A stretch of 64,000 nt of DNA from G965115915 sp965115915 (GCA_965115915.1 OZ220483.1:372001-436000); one strand, 5' to 3'; numbered from the stretch's first letter, positions 51,100 to 60,715 are shown. Translations and numbers: made by a program. Notes: generated by a model from the sequence alone, not told the origin.

Positions 51100-53401
51100 G
51101 CGTTGCAAACCATTGTACACCGACGTATCTCCCTGGATCACATCATTGTCCGGGCCTATCGCTTTGCCATACTTGTTTGCCTGGCTATTGGCGGGTGTGT
51201 TTTTACTGTTGCTGGGGCAGTCTGCTTCAGGTTTGGCGGCAGAAGGTATGGAATGTGAACTGAATGCCGCTCACATCCCCGACCCGCCGGCGCAGGATCC
51301 TGCTGTTGTGCAGGATGAATTGCAGATAACGGCGGAATCGGTGGAGCGCCGACCGGATGGGATGCACATTCTGCATGGTGACCCGGAACTTATCAGAGGC
51401 GATACGCAGCTCCGCGCCGACCGGATGGAATACAACGATGTCGACGAGCAGGTGTTCCTGTTTGGCGATGTGCAATACTGGAGTCCGGACATGTTTGTCA
51501 GAGGGGTTGAAGGGATGGCTGACTTGTCGTCTGAGAATGCGGCTATGGATCAGGTCGACTATATCCTGAGAGATGCGGATGCCCGTGGTGGGGCACGGCA
51601 TATGCGTACGGATTTTGGCGTGAGTACTGTACTCGAAAGTGCCACTTATACAGGCTGTCACGGAGCCCGTCCGGCCTGGGAACTGTCTGCGGAGGAGTTG
51701 TACCTGGATCATCAATTAAACAAGGCCACTGTCAAGCATGCGCTGTTCAGAGTCAGAGACGTTCCGGTGTTTTATTTCCCATGGCTGAGGTTCCCGTTGA
51801 AACGGGAACGCACAAGCGGTTTTCTGGTTCCGGGCTATGGCAACACGAATGTCCATGGTATGGAATTTCGGACGCCCTATTACTGGAACATTGCCCCGCA
51901 GATGGACGCTACGTTCACCCCAAGGATTTTCCTTGATAATAACCCGATGCTGATGGCGAATTTTCGCTACCTGCTGGACAGAGGCTCGGGGCATGTCGAT
52001 ATCGAGTATCTGGCCTCGGATAACAGCTATCAGCGCAGGGACCGTAATCGGGTGCGCGTCAGACACCAGCAGCGATTCTCTGACGAGGGCCGTTTTTATT
52101 TGAATTTCAATCAAATATCAGACAAGAATTATTTCCGGCACTTTGGAGACAGTATTGGTCTGAGTAGCATCCATTTTCTGGATCAACTGGCGGAGCTTGA
52201 ATATACCACGACCTTGTTTGATGGTTCCCGTTTGCATGGTGCTGCTCGTATCCAGGCGTATCAGTCTGCGAGTACCGAGGCCGCTGCCAAACCTTACGAA
52301 CGTTTGCCACAGTTGTTATGGGACTACCGCTCCGCGGTTACTGATCGTCGTCCCAATTATGGCGTACAGGGGGAAGTAGTCTGGTTTGATCGCGCACGAA
52401 CAGAGACGGTTGGTAGCAATCCCACGGGGAACAGGATCGATTTGTATCCCTGGTTGAGCTACCCGTTTCGGTCGCGATGGGGATTTGCTGTGCCCAAACT
52501 GGGAGTGCGCCATACGCGTTATGCGCTTCGTGACTCCACGCATTCGGACGACACGCGGACCCTCCCGGTGCTGAGTCTGGATGCCGGTTTGTATTTCGAG
52601 CGCATGTTCTCTCATGCGGGCGCACGTTACAAACAGACCCTGGACCCACGGATTTTTTATCTTTATGTCCCGAGCGAGGATCAGCAGCATCCGCTGTTTG
52701 ATACTTCCGAGTATACATTTGGCAGGCAGGTGCTGTTCTACGAAGATCGCTTCAGTGGTCGTGACCGGGTGGGAGATGCCAATCAGCTTTCGGTCGCGCT
52801 TGCATCCAGTTTGCTGGGGGCTGCCGACGGACGCAGTCGGGGGGAAATTGCCCTGGGACAGATATTCTATTTCCGTGATCGTACAGTGACTTTGACTGAG
52901 ACGCAGCAGGTGCGGGATAGTATTGCTTCTCCTCTGGTGGGGGAGCTTGTGATCAGTCCGTACAGAAAATGGCGGCTATCCTCCAGTATACAATGGGACC
53001 CGGAAGACAGAGATGTGAACAGGGGGAATATCCACTTCAGATACCATCCCCGTTCGGGAAGCATTTTCAACCTGACATATCGGCATAACGAGGACGTCGT
53101 GGATGTCGATCAGCTTGGCATCTCAATGGCCTGGCCGCTGTTCAGTAAAGTAACACTGGTTGGGCGCTGGAATCATTCCCTGGAGAAGGCGAAGATGCTG
53201 GATGCTTTTGGCGGCCTGGAATACAGGGCCTGCTGTTTTTCTGTACGCACTGTGATCCGGCGTTTTCTGTCTGGCGCGGGCGGTGAATACAAGAATGGTT
53301 TCTTTTTGCAGTTTTCACTTACCGGACTGACTGAGCTTGGTTCGGGTTCCGTTGTTGATTTTCTGCAATCAAATATACCGGGTTATGAGCAGTCGTTCTG
53401 A
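51065..53401 (+). CDS. lptD: LPS-assembly outer-membrane protein LptD
   Basis: With lipoprotein LptE it inserts lipopolysaccharide into the outer leaflet of the outer membrane. From ATG 51065 the product is 778 residues. The hydrophobic LFAWLLAGVFLLLLGQSASGLA forms the signal peptide. The jellyroll (OstA-type) domain follows, with GDTQLRADRMEYNDVDEQVFLFGDV. The large C-terminal barrel starts near FPLKRERTSGFLVPGYG. Four cysteines match the E. coli disulfide pattern: one just after the signal (GMECEL), one at TGCHGARP and the adjacent pair in YRACCF near the end. Alternative starts are an in-frame ATG at 50975 and one at 51092; the choice is uncertain. First gene of lptD-surA-pdxA-rsmA. Confidence 0.94.
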   Translation: MATPSRFGKMFERCKPLYTDVSPWITSLSGPIALPYLFAWLLAGVFLLLLGQSASGLAAEGMECELNAAHIPDPPAQDPAVVQDELQITAESVERRPDGMHILHGDPELIRGDTQLRADRMEYNDVDEQVFLFGDVQYWSPDMFVRGVEGMADLSSENAAMDQVDYILRDADARGGARHMRTDFGVSTVLESATYTGCHGARPAWELSAEELYLDHQLNKATVKHALFRVRDVPVFYFPWLRFPLKRERTSGFLVPGYGNTNVHGMEFRTPYYWNIAPQMDATFTPRIFLDNNPMLMANFRYLLDRGSGHVDIEYLASDNSYQRRDRNRVRVRHQQRFSDEGRFYLNFNQISDKNYFRHFGDSIGLSSIHFLDQLAELEYTTTLFDGSRLHGAARIQAYQSASTEAAAKPYERLPQLLWDYRSAVTDRRPNYGVQGEVVWFDRARTETVGSNPTGNRIDLYPWLSYPFRSRWGFAVPKLGVRHTRYALRDSTHSDDTRTLPVLSLDAGLYFERMFSHAGARYKQTLDPRIFYLYVPSEDQQHPLFDTSEYTFGRQVLFYEDRFSGRDRVGDANQLSVALASSLLGAADGRSRGEIALGQIFYFRDRTVTLTETQQVRDSIASPLVGELVISPYRKWRLSSSIQWDPEDRDVNRGNIHFRYHPRSGSIFNLTYRHNEDVVDVDQLGISMAWPLFSKVTLVGRWNHSLEKAKMLDAFGGLEYRACCFSVRTVIRRFLSGAGGEYKNGFFLQFSLTGLTELGSGSVVDFLQSNIPGYEQSF

Positions 53402-53425
53402 TTCGGGAGAGTTGACTGTCGTGTA

Positions 53426-54769
53426 TTGCGACCATCAAGCGAGCCTGCTGTCGTGGTGACATGTTGGCCGTGCGCAGGCCATTCCCGAAGGGCTTTTTTG
53501 TGGTGCGTGGGATTGGTTTTCTGGTTGTCCGGTATTCCCGCCAGTGCGGGTGTGCCATTGGACCGTATAGTTGTCGTGGTTAATGACGACGTTATTATGA
53601 AGAGCGATCTGGATAAAAGGATGCGACTGGTGATTGAGGATCTGCGTCGTCAAGGAACTGTATTGCCTCCTACGGAGATCCTGAGAAAGCAGGTGTTGGA
53701 CAAGCTGGTTCAGCATCGTCTGCAAATTCAGATTGCCGATAAGCTTGGTATAGAGGTCGATGAGCAGACTTTGCATGGGGCTATCGTTGACATTGCCGAT
53801 GAAAACGGACTTTCCCTGGACGAGTTTCGTTCTGTGCTGGAACAGGACGGCTATCGTTTCGACGAGTTCAGGGAGCAGGTCCGTGACGAGTTGGTTATTT
53901 CCAGGTTACGACAGCAGAGTGTGGGGAGTCGGGTAGTAGTGAATGACCGTGAGATTGACAATTATCTTGCCAATGAGGAACTCCGGGAAAGCGGCAGGCA
54001 GGAGGTGCGACTGTCGCATATCTTGATCCAGGTGCCGGAAGATGCATCGGACCAGGAATTGCAGGTTACCAAACAGTTGGCGACTCAGGTACTGGAAGAC
54101 ATTCGTTCCGGCAGTAGTGACTTCGCGGATCAGGCACGAGCGTTGTCTGCCAGCCAGACAGCCGACAAGGGCGGTGATTTGGGCTGGCTCGAGATGAGCC
54201 AGGTTCCATCCTTGTTTGTTGAGTATGTGGAAGAGATGAAGGAAGGCGATATAAGCGACATTATAGAGAGTCCTGGTGGTTATCATATGGTCAAGCTGGT
54301 AGAAGTGCGAGAGGACGAGAGATTGATGGTGGAACAAACCAAGCTGCGACATATCTTGATTCAGCCGGACCAGTTGAATAGCGATGAAGATGTCCGTCTT
54401 CGTTTGCAGCAGTTACGCCAGCGCATCGAAGCCGGGCATGCGTTTTCTGATCTGGCGAAGGCGCATTCCATGGATCCGATCAGTGCGCTTGATGGAGGGG
54501 ACCTGGGTTGGAGTAATCCGGGGAGTTTTGTGCCCGAATTCGAGGCTGTGGTAGATCAGCTTGAAGTGGATGAACTCAGCGAGCCGTTTCGTACCGAATT
54601 TGGCTGGCATATCGTCCAGGTACTGGGGCGCAGACAGAGTGACAATACCGAGTCGGTAAAACGCGCACAGGCCCGTGCGGCTATCTTTGAGCGCAAAATG
54701 CGAGAGGCAGAGCATGTCTGGATGCGCAATCTTCTCGAGGCGGCCTATGTCGAATACCGTATCGACTGA
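53426..54769 (+). CDS. surA: Periplasmic chaperone / peptidyl-prolyl isomerase SurA
   Basis: Escorts unfolded outer-membrane proteins to the BAM complex; the barrels of LptD and of the giant adhesin here would be clients. 447 residues if begun at TTG 53426; GTG codons at 53453 or 53456 are alternatives. The signal peptide is FLWCVGLVFWLSGIPASA. The N-terminal chaperone domain starts with LDRIVVVVNDDVIMKSDLD. Two parvulin domains follow: VRLSHILIQVPEDA ... GGDLGWLEMSQVP (about residues 195-290) and LRHILIQPDQLN ... GGDLGWSNPGSF (about 305-405). Starts 24 bp after lptD, and its last 23 bp overlap pdxA. Confidence 0.95.
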   Translation: MRPSSEPAVVVTCWPCAGHSRRAFLWCVGLVFWLSGIPASAGVPLDRIVVVVNDDVIMKSDLDKRMRLVIEDLRRQGTVLPPTEILRKQVLDKLVQHRLQIQIADKLGIEVDEQTLHGAIVDIADENGLSLDEFRSVLEQDGYRFDEFREQVRDELVISRLRQQSVGSRVVVNDREIDNYLANEELRESGRQEVRLSHILIQVPEDASDQELQVTKQLATQVLEDIRSGSSDFADQARALSASQTADKGGDLGWLEMSQVPSLFVEYVEEMKEGDISDIIESPGGYHMVKLVEVREDERLMVEQTKLRHILIQPDQLNSDEDVRLRLQQLRQRIEAGHAFSDLAKAHSMDPISALDGGDLGWSNPGSFVPEFEAVVDQLEVDELSEPFRTEFGWHIVQVLGRRQSDNTESVKRAQARAAIFERKMREAEHVWMRNLLEAAYVEYRID

Positions 54770-55796
54770 TGATATAGAGAGAAGGAAACCAGTACTTATC
54801 AGCAGTGGCGAACCGGCGGGTATTGGTCCGGATCTGCTAATCAGTCTGTGCCAGAGTCGTGTGCCACAGGCGCATGGCAGGGATTTGGTGGTTATGGCGG
54901 ACCCGGAGATGCTGATGGAACGGGCATTCCAGCTTCGACTGCCGTTACATATACGGGAGTACAGCGTGTATCAGCCACAGTCGGAAGGTTTGGGCAAGGG
55001 AGAGTTGCTTGTCCTTCCGGTCTCGTTGCAGGTTCCGGTGCGGCCAGGTGTTCCCGCTCCGGAGAATGCACAGGTGTTACTTGACATGCTCGATACCGGG
55101 TGTGACATGTGTCTGCAAGACAAAGCGGCAGCCCTGGTTACCGCGCCGTTGAGCAAGGCGGTCATAAGCCAGGCAGGGACGCATTTCACTGGGCATACAG
55201 AGTATCTTGCGGTTCGTTGTGGACAACAGACGCCAGTCATGTTACTCGCCGGTCCGGAACTGAAGATTGCATTGGTGACCACGCATATACCACTTCGGGA
55301 GGTGAGTGCACATATTACCGCAGCGTATTTGAAGCAGGTGCTGTGTATCGTGGCGCGGGAGGTGGCTCGCTATTTTGGGCCGGAGGAGCCGGAGATCCTG
55401 GTCTGCGGGCTAAATCCGCATGCGGGGGAAGAGGGATATCTTGGTACTGAAGAACAGGAGATCATCGCTCCGGTGATTGAGGAACTCCGCCATCAGGGAT
55501 TGCATTTGCACGGCCCGGTCTCTGCCGACACCGCTTTTGGTAAACAGAGTAGAGAGGAATGTGATGTTTTTGTCTGCATGTATCATGATCAGGGGCTACC
55601 AGTGCTGAAGGCCATGAGTTTTCATCAAGCAGTCAATATCACTTTGGGGCTTCCCATCATACGTACGTCGGTGGATCATGGTACAGCCTTTGAACTGGCT
55701 GCCAGTGGTATGGCGGATGATCGGAGCATGCACGCAGCCATTGATATGGCGGGGCGAATGGCGCATCGTTTACAGCAGCGTGTAGCCGGCGTTTGA
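54747..55796 (+). CDS. pdxA: 4-hydroxythreonine-4-phosphate dehydrogenase
   Basis: Oxidises 4-phosphohydroxy-L-threonine in the DXP-dependent route to pyridoxal phosphate. About 349 residues from ATG 54747, chosen because it matches the family start; the open frame extends upstream inside surA. Signatures are SSGEPAGIGPDL near the N-terminus, TAPLSKAVI, the metal-site histidine in HFTGHTEYLA, the second in LNPHAGEEGYLG, CMYHDQGLPVLK and ITLGLPIIRTSVDHGTAFE. The length is slightly above the family mean (about 330). Overlapping surA and followed by rsmA after 60 bp. Confidence 0.96.
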   Translation: MSNTVSTDDIERRKPVLISSGEPAGIGPDLLISLCQSRVPQAHGRDLVVMADPEMLMERAFQLRLPLHIREYSVYQPQSEGLGKGELLVLPVSLQVPVRPGVPAPENAQVLLDMLDTGCDMCLQDKAAALVTAPLSKAVISQAGTHFTGHTEYLAVRCGQQTPVMLLAGPELKIALVTTHIPLREVSAHITAAYLKQVLCIVAREVARYFGPEEPEILVCGLNPHAGEEGYLGTEEQEIIAPVIEELRHQGLHLHGPVSADTAFGKQSREECDVFVCMYHDQGLPVLKAMSFHQAVNITLGLPIIRTSVDHGTAFELAASGMADDRSMHAAIDMAGRMAHRLQQRVAGV

Positions 55797-55856
55797 CATG
55801 GTTTGCCAGAAACGACAGGTGTTTCTTCTCGGCCGCTTATGAAATATGGCAATGTA

Positions 55857-56660
55857 ATGAACCGGCCAATCCCCCGTGCGCGAAAATCTCTGGGGCAACA
55901 TTTTCTCTGTGACCCGATGGTCATATCACAGATACTGGGGGCGCTTGATCCACAGACTGATGACCGCATACTGGAAATTGGACCGGGGGCCGGCGCCTTG
56001 AGTATCCCGTTGCAGGATTATCCAATACAACTCGCGGTGGTAGAGTTGGATCCGGGGCTGATATCCACGCTCGCTTCGCTGTTGCCGAATGCGCTTTTAT
56101 TCCAGTCGGATATCTTGAAGTTTGATCTGGATCGTCTTCCCTGGAGAGAGGATATCCGAGTTCTTGGCAATCTTCCCTACAATATAAGTACCCCGTTGCT
56201 GTTTCATCTACAGGGCTATCGCGAACGTATTCGTGACATGCTGTTCATGTTTCAGAAAGAGGTGGCGGATCGTATTGTCGCGGCTCCTGGCAATTCCGTT
56301 CGTGGCCGATTGTCGGTAATGTGCCAGACCTGTTATGACATGGAGTATCTGTTTTTGGTACCACCGATTGCTTTTCATTTGCCTCCCAAAGTGGATTCCG
56401 TAGTGCTGCATTTTCGTCCCGCACCGGAGCGGATTGGTCGTGTAAAGGATTGGAAATTGTATACCGATGTCGTTCGTTGCGCCTTTGCCGGACGACGCAA
56501 GATTCTGCGCAACGCGCTTTCCAGCCTGTGTTCGGAGGCCGATCTTGAGCAGGCAGGGATTGATCCCGGGGCACGTGCCGAGGTGCTCAGCGTGGATGAT
56601 TATATGCTGCTGGTGGATATGTTAATTGCGAATGTTGATGCCCTTAGGGGGTCGCGGTAG
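55857..56660 (+). CDS. rsmA: 16S rRNA (adenine1518/1519-N6) dimethyltransferase
   Basis: Dimethylates the two adjacent adenines in the last hairpin of 16S rRNA. 267 residues from ATG 55857, giving MNRPIPRARKSLGQHFL as in homologues; ATG 55839 is in frame upstream. Motifs are the SAM-binding EIGPGAGALS, the acidic VVELDP, SDILKFD, and the catalytic NLPYNIST (motif IV). FMFQKEVADRI and PPKVDSVVLHF follow. Last gene of the lptD operon; apaG and apaH, which follow in E. coli, are absent and a convergent TRAP permease gene lies 21 bp on. Confidence 0.96.
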   Translation: MNRPIPRARKSLGQHFLCDPMVISQILGALDPQTDDRILEIGPGAGALSIPLQDYPIQLAVVELDPGLISTLASLLPNALLFQSDILKFDLDRLPWREDIRVLGNLPYNISTPLLFHLQGYRERIRDMLFMFQKEVADRIVAAPGNSVRGRLSVMCQTCYDMEYLFLVPPIAFHLPPKVDSVVLHFRPAPERIGRVKDWKLYTDVVRCAFAGRRKILRNALSSLCSEADLEQAGIDPGARAEVLSVDDYMLLVDMLIANVDALRGSR

Positions 56661-56683
56661 GCCGATATTTGCATCGGGCTTTC
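56661..56683. terminator. Candidate terminator between convergent rsmA and TRAP permease genes
   Basis: GCCGAT / ATCGGGC stem with one bulged base, a 6-base loop and TTT on the plus strand. It fills the 21-bp gap between the two convergent stops. Confidence 0.4.
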
Positions 56684-57998
56684 ATATTATCCCCTGTATC
56701 CTGTCCATAGTGTCTGGTAACCACGTTATCAGTGACGGGACAGTGGCCAATATAATGATGGTGGCCAACTGAATAGCGATGAATGGCAATACCCCCTTGT
56801 AGATGTTCTGGATGTGAAACCCTTTTGGCGTCACTGCTTTCAGATAGAACAGGGAAAAGCCGAATGGCGGGGTTAGAAAAGAGGTTTGCAGGTTCAGTGC
56901 TATCAGTATTGCAAACCACAGTTTGTCTATCTCCAGTGCTTCGGCGGCAGGGGCCAGGATCGGTACAACGATGAAGCAGATCTGCAGAAAATCCAGAAAG
57001 AACCCGAGAATGAATATCAACAGCATGCTGACAACGATAAAGCTCCACTTCCCACCGGGCAGATCACGCATCAGGTCCACGACCAGATGTTCTCCTCCCA
57101 TGCCACGAAAGACCAGACCAAATGCAGTGGCACCGATAAGGATCATGAATATCATCGATGTCATACGGACAGTCTGGCGCATCCCTTCCTGCAGATTTTT
57201 CAGTGTGAGTCTACGGTGCGAGATAGCCAGCAGCATGCCGCCTACTGCGCCTACGGCAGCGGATTCAGTGGGCGAGGCGATACCCAGAAATATCGACCCC
57301 AGCACCGCCACTATCAATATCAGCGGAGGTAGCAGCGTGAGCATTAGTTGCCACGGGTTTGTGATTTTCCGGGTCCGGGATATCGGTGGTGCGAGTTCAG
57401 GGCATCTCCATGCCAGTAGCCCGATGTAGCCAAGGAACATGCATATCAATAACAGGCTGGGCACGATTGCGCCCATGAAGAGCTTGCCAACTGGTACACC
57501 GATGACGTCACCGAGCAGGATCAGGACGATGCTCGGGGGGACGATCTGGCCGAGCGTTCCCGATGCCGCGATGGTTCCACTTGCCAGTGCTGGTGAGTAG
57601 TGGTGTCTTAGCATGGTAGGGAGCGCAATCATGCCCATGGTGACTACGGTTGCGCCGACCACCCCGGTGGTCGCCGCCAGCATGGCCCCGACCAAAACGA
57701 CGGAAATGGCCAGCCCACCACCAGCCGTGCCGAACAACTGGCCTATGGTTTCCAGTAGTTCCTCCGCCAATCCGGATTTGTCGAGAATGATCCCCATGAA
57801 AATGAATAAAGGAACCGCCAGCAGGCTAAAGTTGGTCATTATCCCGAAGATGCGAAGTGGCAGCAGGTGCATGAAATCCAGCCCCAGAAACAGGATGCAA
57901 AAAAATGTTGCGACTGCCCCGAGTACCCAGGCCACCGGATAGCCAAGCAGCAATAGCAGCATCAGGCAGACAAACATGAGTAAAACTGGAAAAATCAC
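56682..57998 (-). CDS. dctM: TRAP transporter large permease subunit (DctM family)
   Basis: The sodium-driven channel subunit of a tripartite ATP-independent periplasmic transporter, normally for carboxylates or related solutes. 438 residues from GTG 57998. That start was chosen because it overlaps the dctQ stop (GTGA) and has AGGGAAAG just upstream; the frame stays open to 58085. About 11-12 hydrophobic segments are present. Family blocks are FSLLAVPLFIFMGIILDKSGLAE, GAMLAATTGVVGATVVTMGMIALPTML, ASGTLGQIVPPSIVLILLG, LGIASPTESAAVGAVG and LQTSFLTPPFGFSLFYLK. The substrate cannot be told, and no binding protein gene is nearby. Confidence 0.93.
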   Translation of the reverse strand: MIFPVLLMFVCLMLLLLLGYPVAWVLGAVATFFCILFLGLDFMHLLPLRIFGIMTNFSLLAVPLFIFMGIILDKSGLAEELLETIGQLFGTAGGGLAISVVLVGAMLAATTGVVGATVVTMGMIALPTMLRHHYSPALASGTIAASGTLGQIVPPSIVLILLGDVIGVPVGKLFMGAIVPSLLLICMFLGYIGLLAWRCPELAPPISRTRKITNPWQLMLTLLPPLILIVAVLGSIFLGIASPTESAAVGAVGGMLLAISHRRLTLKNLQEGMRQTVRMTSMIFMILIGATAFGLVFRGMGGEHLVVDLMRDLPGGKWSFIVVSMLLIFILGFFLDFLQICFIVVPILAPAAEALEIDKLWFAILIALNLQTSFLTPPFGFSLFYLKAVTPKGFHIQNIYKGVLPFIAIQLATIIILATVPSLITWLPDTMDRIQGII

Positions 57999-58513
57999 GC
58001 TTTCCCTTTTAGCAGGATCTGGATGTTGCGGATGATTTCTGCCACGCCCTGTAGCAGGAGTAGCCCGAATCCCAGCGGAATACATGCTTTGATCAACCAG
58101 CGATGACTCAGGCCTCCGGGATCGGCAGACTTCTCGCCTACCAGAAAAGACTGGCTGACGAAAGGCAGCGAACTCAGGATTAGCACACAGACATAAGGCA
58201 TGAAGAGCAGCAGGGTGCCAAGCAGGTTTATCCAGGCGCGGTGCTTGTCACCGAGTTTGTGGCTTTGGTACAGTACGTCCAGACGTACATGGGCATCATG
58301 TTTCATGGTGTATGCTGCTCCCAATAACAGGATCATTGAAAACAGATGCCATTCCATTTCCTGCAGCGCTATGGATCCGCCATGCAGTAGATAGCGCATA
58401 CCTACGTCATAGAAAATCAGCAGTGCCAGTGCCAGTACCAGCCATGACAGTGCACGTCCGATGTATTCAGTGAGATATCCTATCCAGCGCTGTAGCAGTA
58501 AAAGCCAGCGCAT
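57995..58513 (-). CDS. dctQ: TRAP transporter small permease subunit (DctQ family)
   Basis: The four-helix membrane subunit that pairs with DctM. 172 residues. Hydrophobic segments lie at about residues 18-37, 55-70, 98-118 and 145-165. The second is preceded by ALQEMEWHLFSMILLLGAAYTM and VRLDVLY, typical of DctQ. The start ATG (58513) shares one base with the aroE stop, and the stop overlaps the dctM GTG, so aroE-dctQ-dctM are tightly coupled. Confidence 0.92.
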   Translation of the reverse strand: MRWLLLLQRWIGYLTEYIGRALSWLVLALALLIFYDVGMRYLLHGGSIALQEMEWHLFSMILLLGAAYTMKHDAHVRLDVLYQSHKLGDKHRAWINLLGTLLLFMPYVCVLILSSLPFVSQSFLVGEKSADPGGLSHRWLIKACIPLGFGLLLLQGVAEIIRNIQILLKGKA

Positions 58514-59385
58514 CAGCAGTCACTGTCCTTGACAGAGCTGCCTTTTCTCAGCGTGTCCAGTACCATTTGCGTGTCTGGGGGACGCACGCCACGCCAGAGA
58601 TAGAAAGATTCGGCTGCCTGTTCAACCAGCATGCCCAGGCCATCGCAACTGATCGTTGCATTTTGCTGCAGCCCCCATCGAACGAAGACTGTAGGCGTAT
58701 CCGCATATACCAGGTCATAGCAGTAACCCCCGGTGGCCAGCAGCCTGTCAGGCAGTTCTGGCATATCATTATTGCCAAGCCCGAGTGTTGTTCCATTGAT
58801 GATTAAATCAAAACTGTCATGAATCCCCTGTAAGGCCGCCAGTGACAGATGGCCGAATTCAATATCGCCGTGTCGATGGTCCCGGATCAGTGCTGCCGCT
58901 TTTTCCACCGTGCGGTTGGCAATGAGTATCTGTTTCGGGGTGCAGGAGATTAGCGAATCCATGATCCCGCTTATCGCACCGCCAGCCCCCAGTATCAGTA
59001 TGCGCATGCCTTGCAGATTCATACCAAGGTTTTGGCGCAGATCACGCAGTAGACCGATGCCGTCGGTATTGTCGCCGCAGATCTCGCCGCGTTCATTGAA
59101 CCAGATAGTATTTACCGCCTTTGCCTGTTTGGCGGCGTCACTTCGGGACGTGCACAGTTCGCTGGCTTCTCTTTTGAAAGGGAGGGTGATATTCAGTCCC
59201 TTGCCGCCAGCATCCCGGAATTTTTCAATTGATGTGCATAGTTTGCCTGGCGGCACCGCTATCGTCCGATAGTGGATCGACTGTGCAGTCTGGGCTGCAA
59301 ATAAGTGGTGTATGTGGGGTGATTTGCTGTGTGCAACTGGCCAGCCCATCACGGCATACTGGTCGGCTTTTGTACGCTGTGACAC
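58513..59385 (-). CDS. aroE: Shikimate dehydrogenase
   Basis: Reduces 3-dehydroshikimate to shikimate with NADPH in the aromatic amino acid pathway. 290 residues. The substrate site shows VAHSKSPHIHHLF near the N-terminus, GLNITLPFK with the catalytic lysine, and DNTDGIGLL with the catalytic aspartate. The nucleotide fold has GAGGAISGI and NRTVEKA. Where most homologues have NATSxGL, this one has NGTTLGL. The C-terminal DGLGMLVEQAAESFYLWRG is typical. Eighty-eight bp downstream of the cNMP/rhodanese gene and coupled to the TRAP genes. Confidence 0.95.
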   Translation of the reverse strand: MSQRTKADQYAVMGWPVAHSKSPHIHHLFAAQTAQSIHYRTIAVPPGKLCTSIEKFRDAGGKGLNITLPFKREASELCTSRSDAAKQAKAVNTIWFNERGEICGDNTDGIGLLRDLRQNLGMNLQGMRILILGAGGAISGIMDSLISCTPKQILIANRTVEKAAALIRDHRHGDIEFGHLSLAALQGIHDSFDLIINGTTLGLGNNDMPELPDRLLATGGYCYDLVYADTPTVFVRWGLQQNATISCDGLGMLVEQAAESFYLWRGVRPPDTQMVLDTLRKGSSVKDSDC

Positions 59386-59473
59386 GGTTCCGGTAGCGCT
59401 GCTTGCCCTGGGTGTGTCTTCAGGCTGGCACTGTACGGTTGTTCACGGCCAGCCTCCCGCGGCTGTTTTTTGC

Positions 59474-60535
59474 TCAGGAGGGATTGTAGCCTACCAGGCC
59501 ACCCTTCAGGCAGAAGGTCTTGATACCCCGCTCACTGAGTATGAATGCTCCGGCGGAGGAACGCCTGCCGGAGTCACAGTACAGGACGTATTTTTTCGCT
59601 GGGTCCAGTGCTTCTGCCTTCAGACGCAGCATGAACAGCGGGATATTGATGCTACCCGGCAGCCCGTTGTTTTTGTGTTCGCTGTCCAGACGTACATCAA
59701 CGAAGGTACCGTCGCCGGACTTGATCAACGCGTCAGCCTCTTTTGGTTCAATCCAGTTCAGCATGGGTTCCTTGAGCAATTGGTCAAAGTCCTGTTTGGA
59801 CAGGCGCATCAACGCACCATCCGAGGTCATTGTGACGTTGGCATTGCGTTTTGTCTCCGACAGCAGAGCCTCTTCGCCGAAGGCGTCACCATCCGAAAGA
59901 TTGGCAAGCACCACTTCCGAGCCGGTCTTTGTCGTTCGGCTGATTTTGCATTTGCCCCGTTTGATGATGTAGTAATTATCGCCATCGTCACCTTGTTTGA
60001 TGATGGTCTCTCCTTTTTTTACCGGCATTTCCTGCACTTTCATGAACAGGGCGTGGATATTCGCCGGTGGCACCTGCAGAAAGGCCTTGGACTGCAGTAT
60101 GCGAGTCATCCAGTCTCCTTCCGTGGTATCTTCCTCGGCATCTCCCGATGCTGGTGTGATCTCGTCAACCTGGATCCCGGAGAGTTGATCCCAGGTCATC
60201 AGGATGTCCATCAGATCAGCATCAATTCGTGTGATGCGACACTTGCTTGCTGTTACTGCGGTAAAAGTGCGCGGCTGTTGATTGGCTATTGGATGACGCG
60301 CATCAGGTGTGCCTCCCCGGACGATGCGCATGGTTTTTCTGTTTGTTACCTGTACCTCTCCTTCAACGAGGTAGATGGCCTTGCGGTCATTATCCCCTTC
60401 CTTGAAGATCACCGTTTTGGCGGGGAGATCTTCCACTGTAGTTTTTGCTGCCAACTCCCGAAAATTTTCGGGTTTCAGGGAACCTGCCGGGATCAACTGC
60501 CTTAGCAGATTCACATCTATGGGTTGTTGTGACAT
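59474..60535 (-). CDS. Double cyclic-nucleotide-binding domain protein with C-terminal rhodanese domain
   Basis: 353 residues, no signal peptide, so cytoplasmic. The first cNMP-like domain spans about residues 15-105 (VIFKEGDNDRKAIYLVEGEVQV). The second spans about 145-240 (IIKQGDDGDNYYIIKRGKCKI ... DGDAFGEEALLSETKRNANV). The second keeps the GE-x-ALL and R-N/T-A pattern of the phosphate-binding cassette. The rhodanese domain (about 255-353) has FVDVRLDSEHKNNGLPGSINIP and active-site cysteine in YCDSGRRS. It may sense a nucleotide and act on a persulfide or thiol, but no substrate is known. Read in the same direction as aroE. Confidence 0.9.
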   Translation of the reverse strand: MSQQPIDVNLLRQLIPAGSLKPENFRELAAKTTVEDLPAKTVIFKEGDNDRKAIYLVEGEVQVTNRKTMRIVRGGTPDARHPIANQQPRTFTAVTASKCRITRIDADLMDILMTWDQLSGIQVDEITPASGDAEEDTTEGDWMTRILQSKAFLQVPPANIHALFMKVQEMPVKKGETIIKQGDDGDNYYIIKRGKCKISRTTKTGSEVVLANLSDGDAFGEEALLSETKRNANVTMTSDGALMRLSKQDFDQLLKEPMLNWIEPKEADALIKSGDGTFVDVRLDSEHKNNGLPGSINIPLFMLRLKAEALDPAKKYVLYCDSGRRSSAGAFILSERGIKTFCLKGGLVGYNPS

Positions 60536-60715
60536 CTTGTCTCTACTCGTGGGTATTGAAGTTTAGCACTGCGATGAGAAAGGTTCAGGCCTGCTTCGCC
60601 ATTATCCGGTGTGTGCCTCCATATCCCGTGTCTGGTCGGAGATTCCAAATTGAAGCTTTGCACCCGGCAATGATCACTCGATGCGCCAAATATTTCAAGT
60701 CCATGTGATCGTGTC

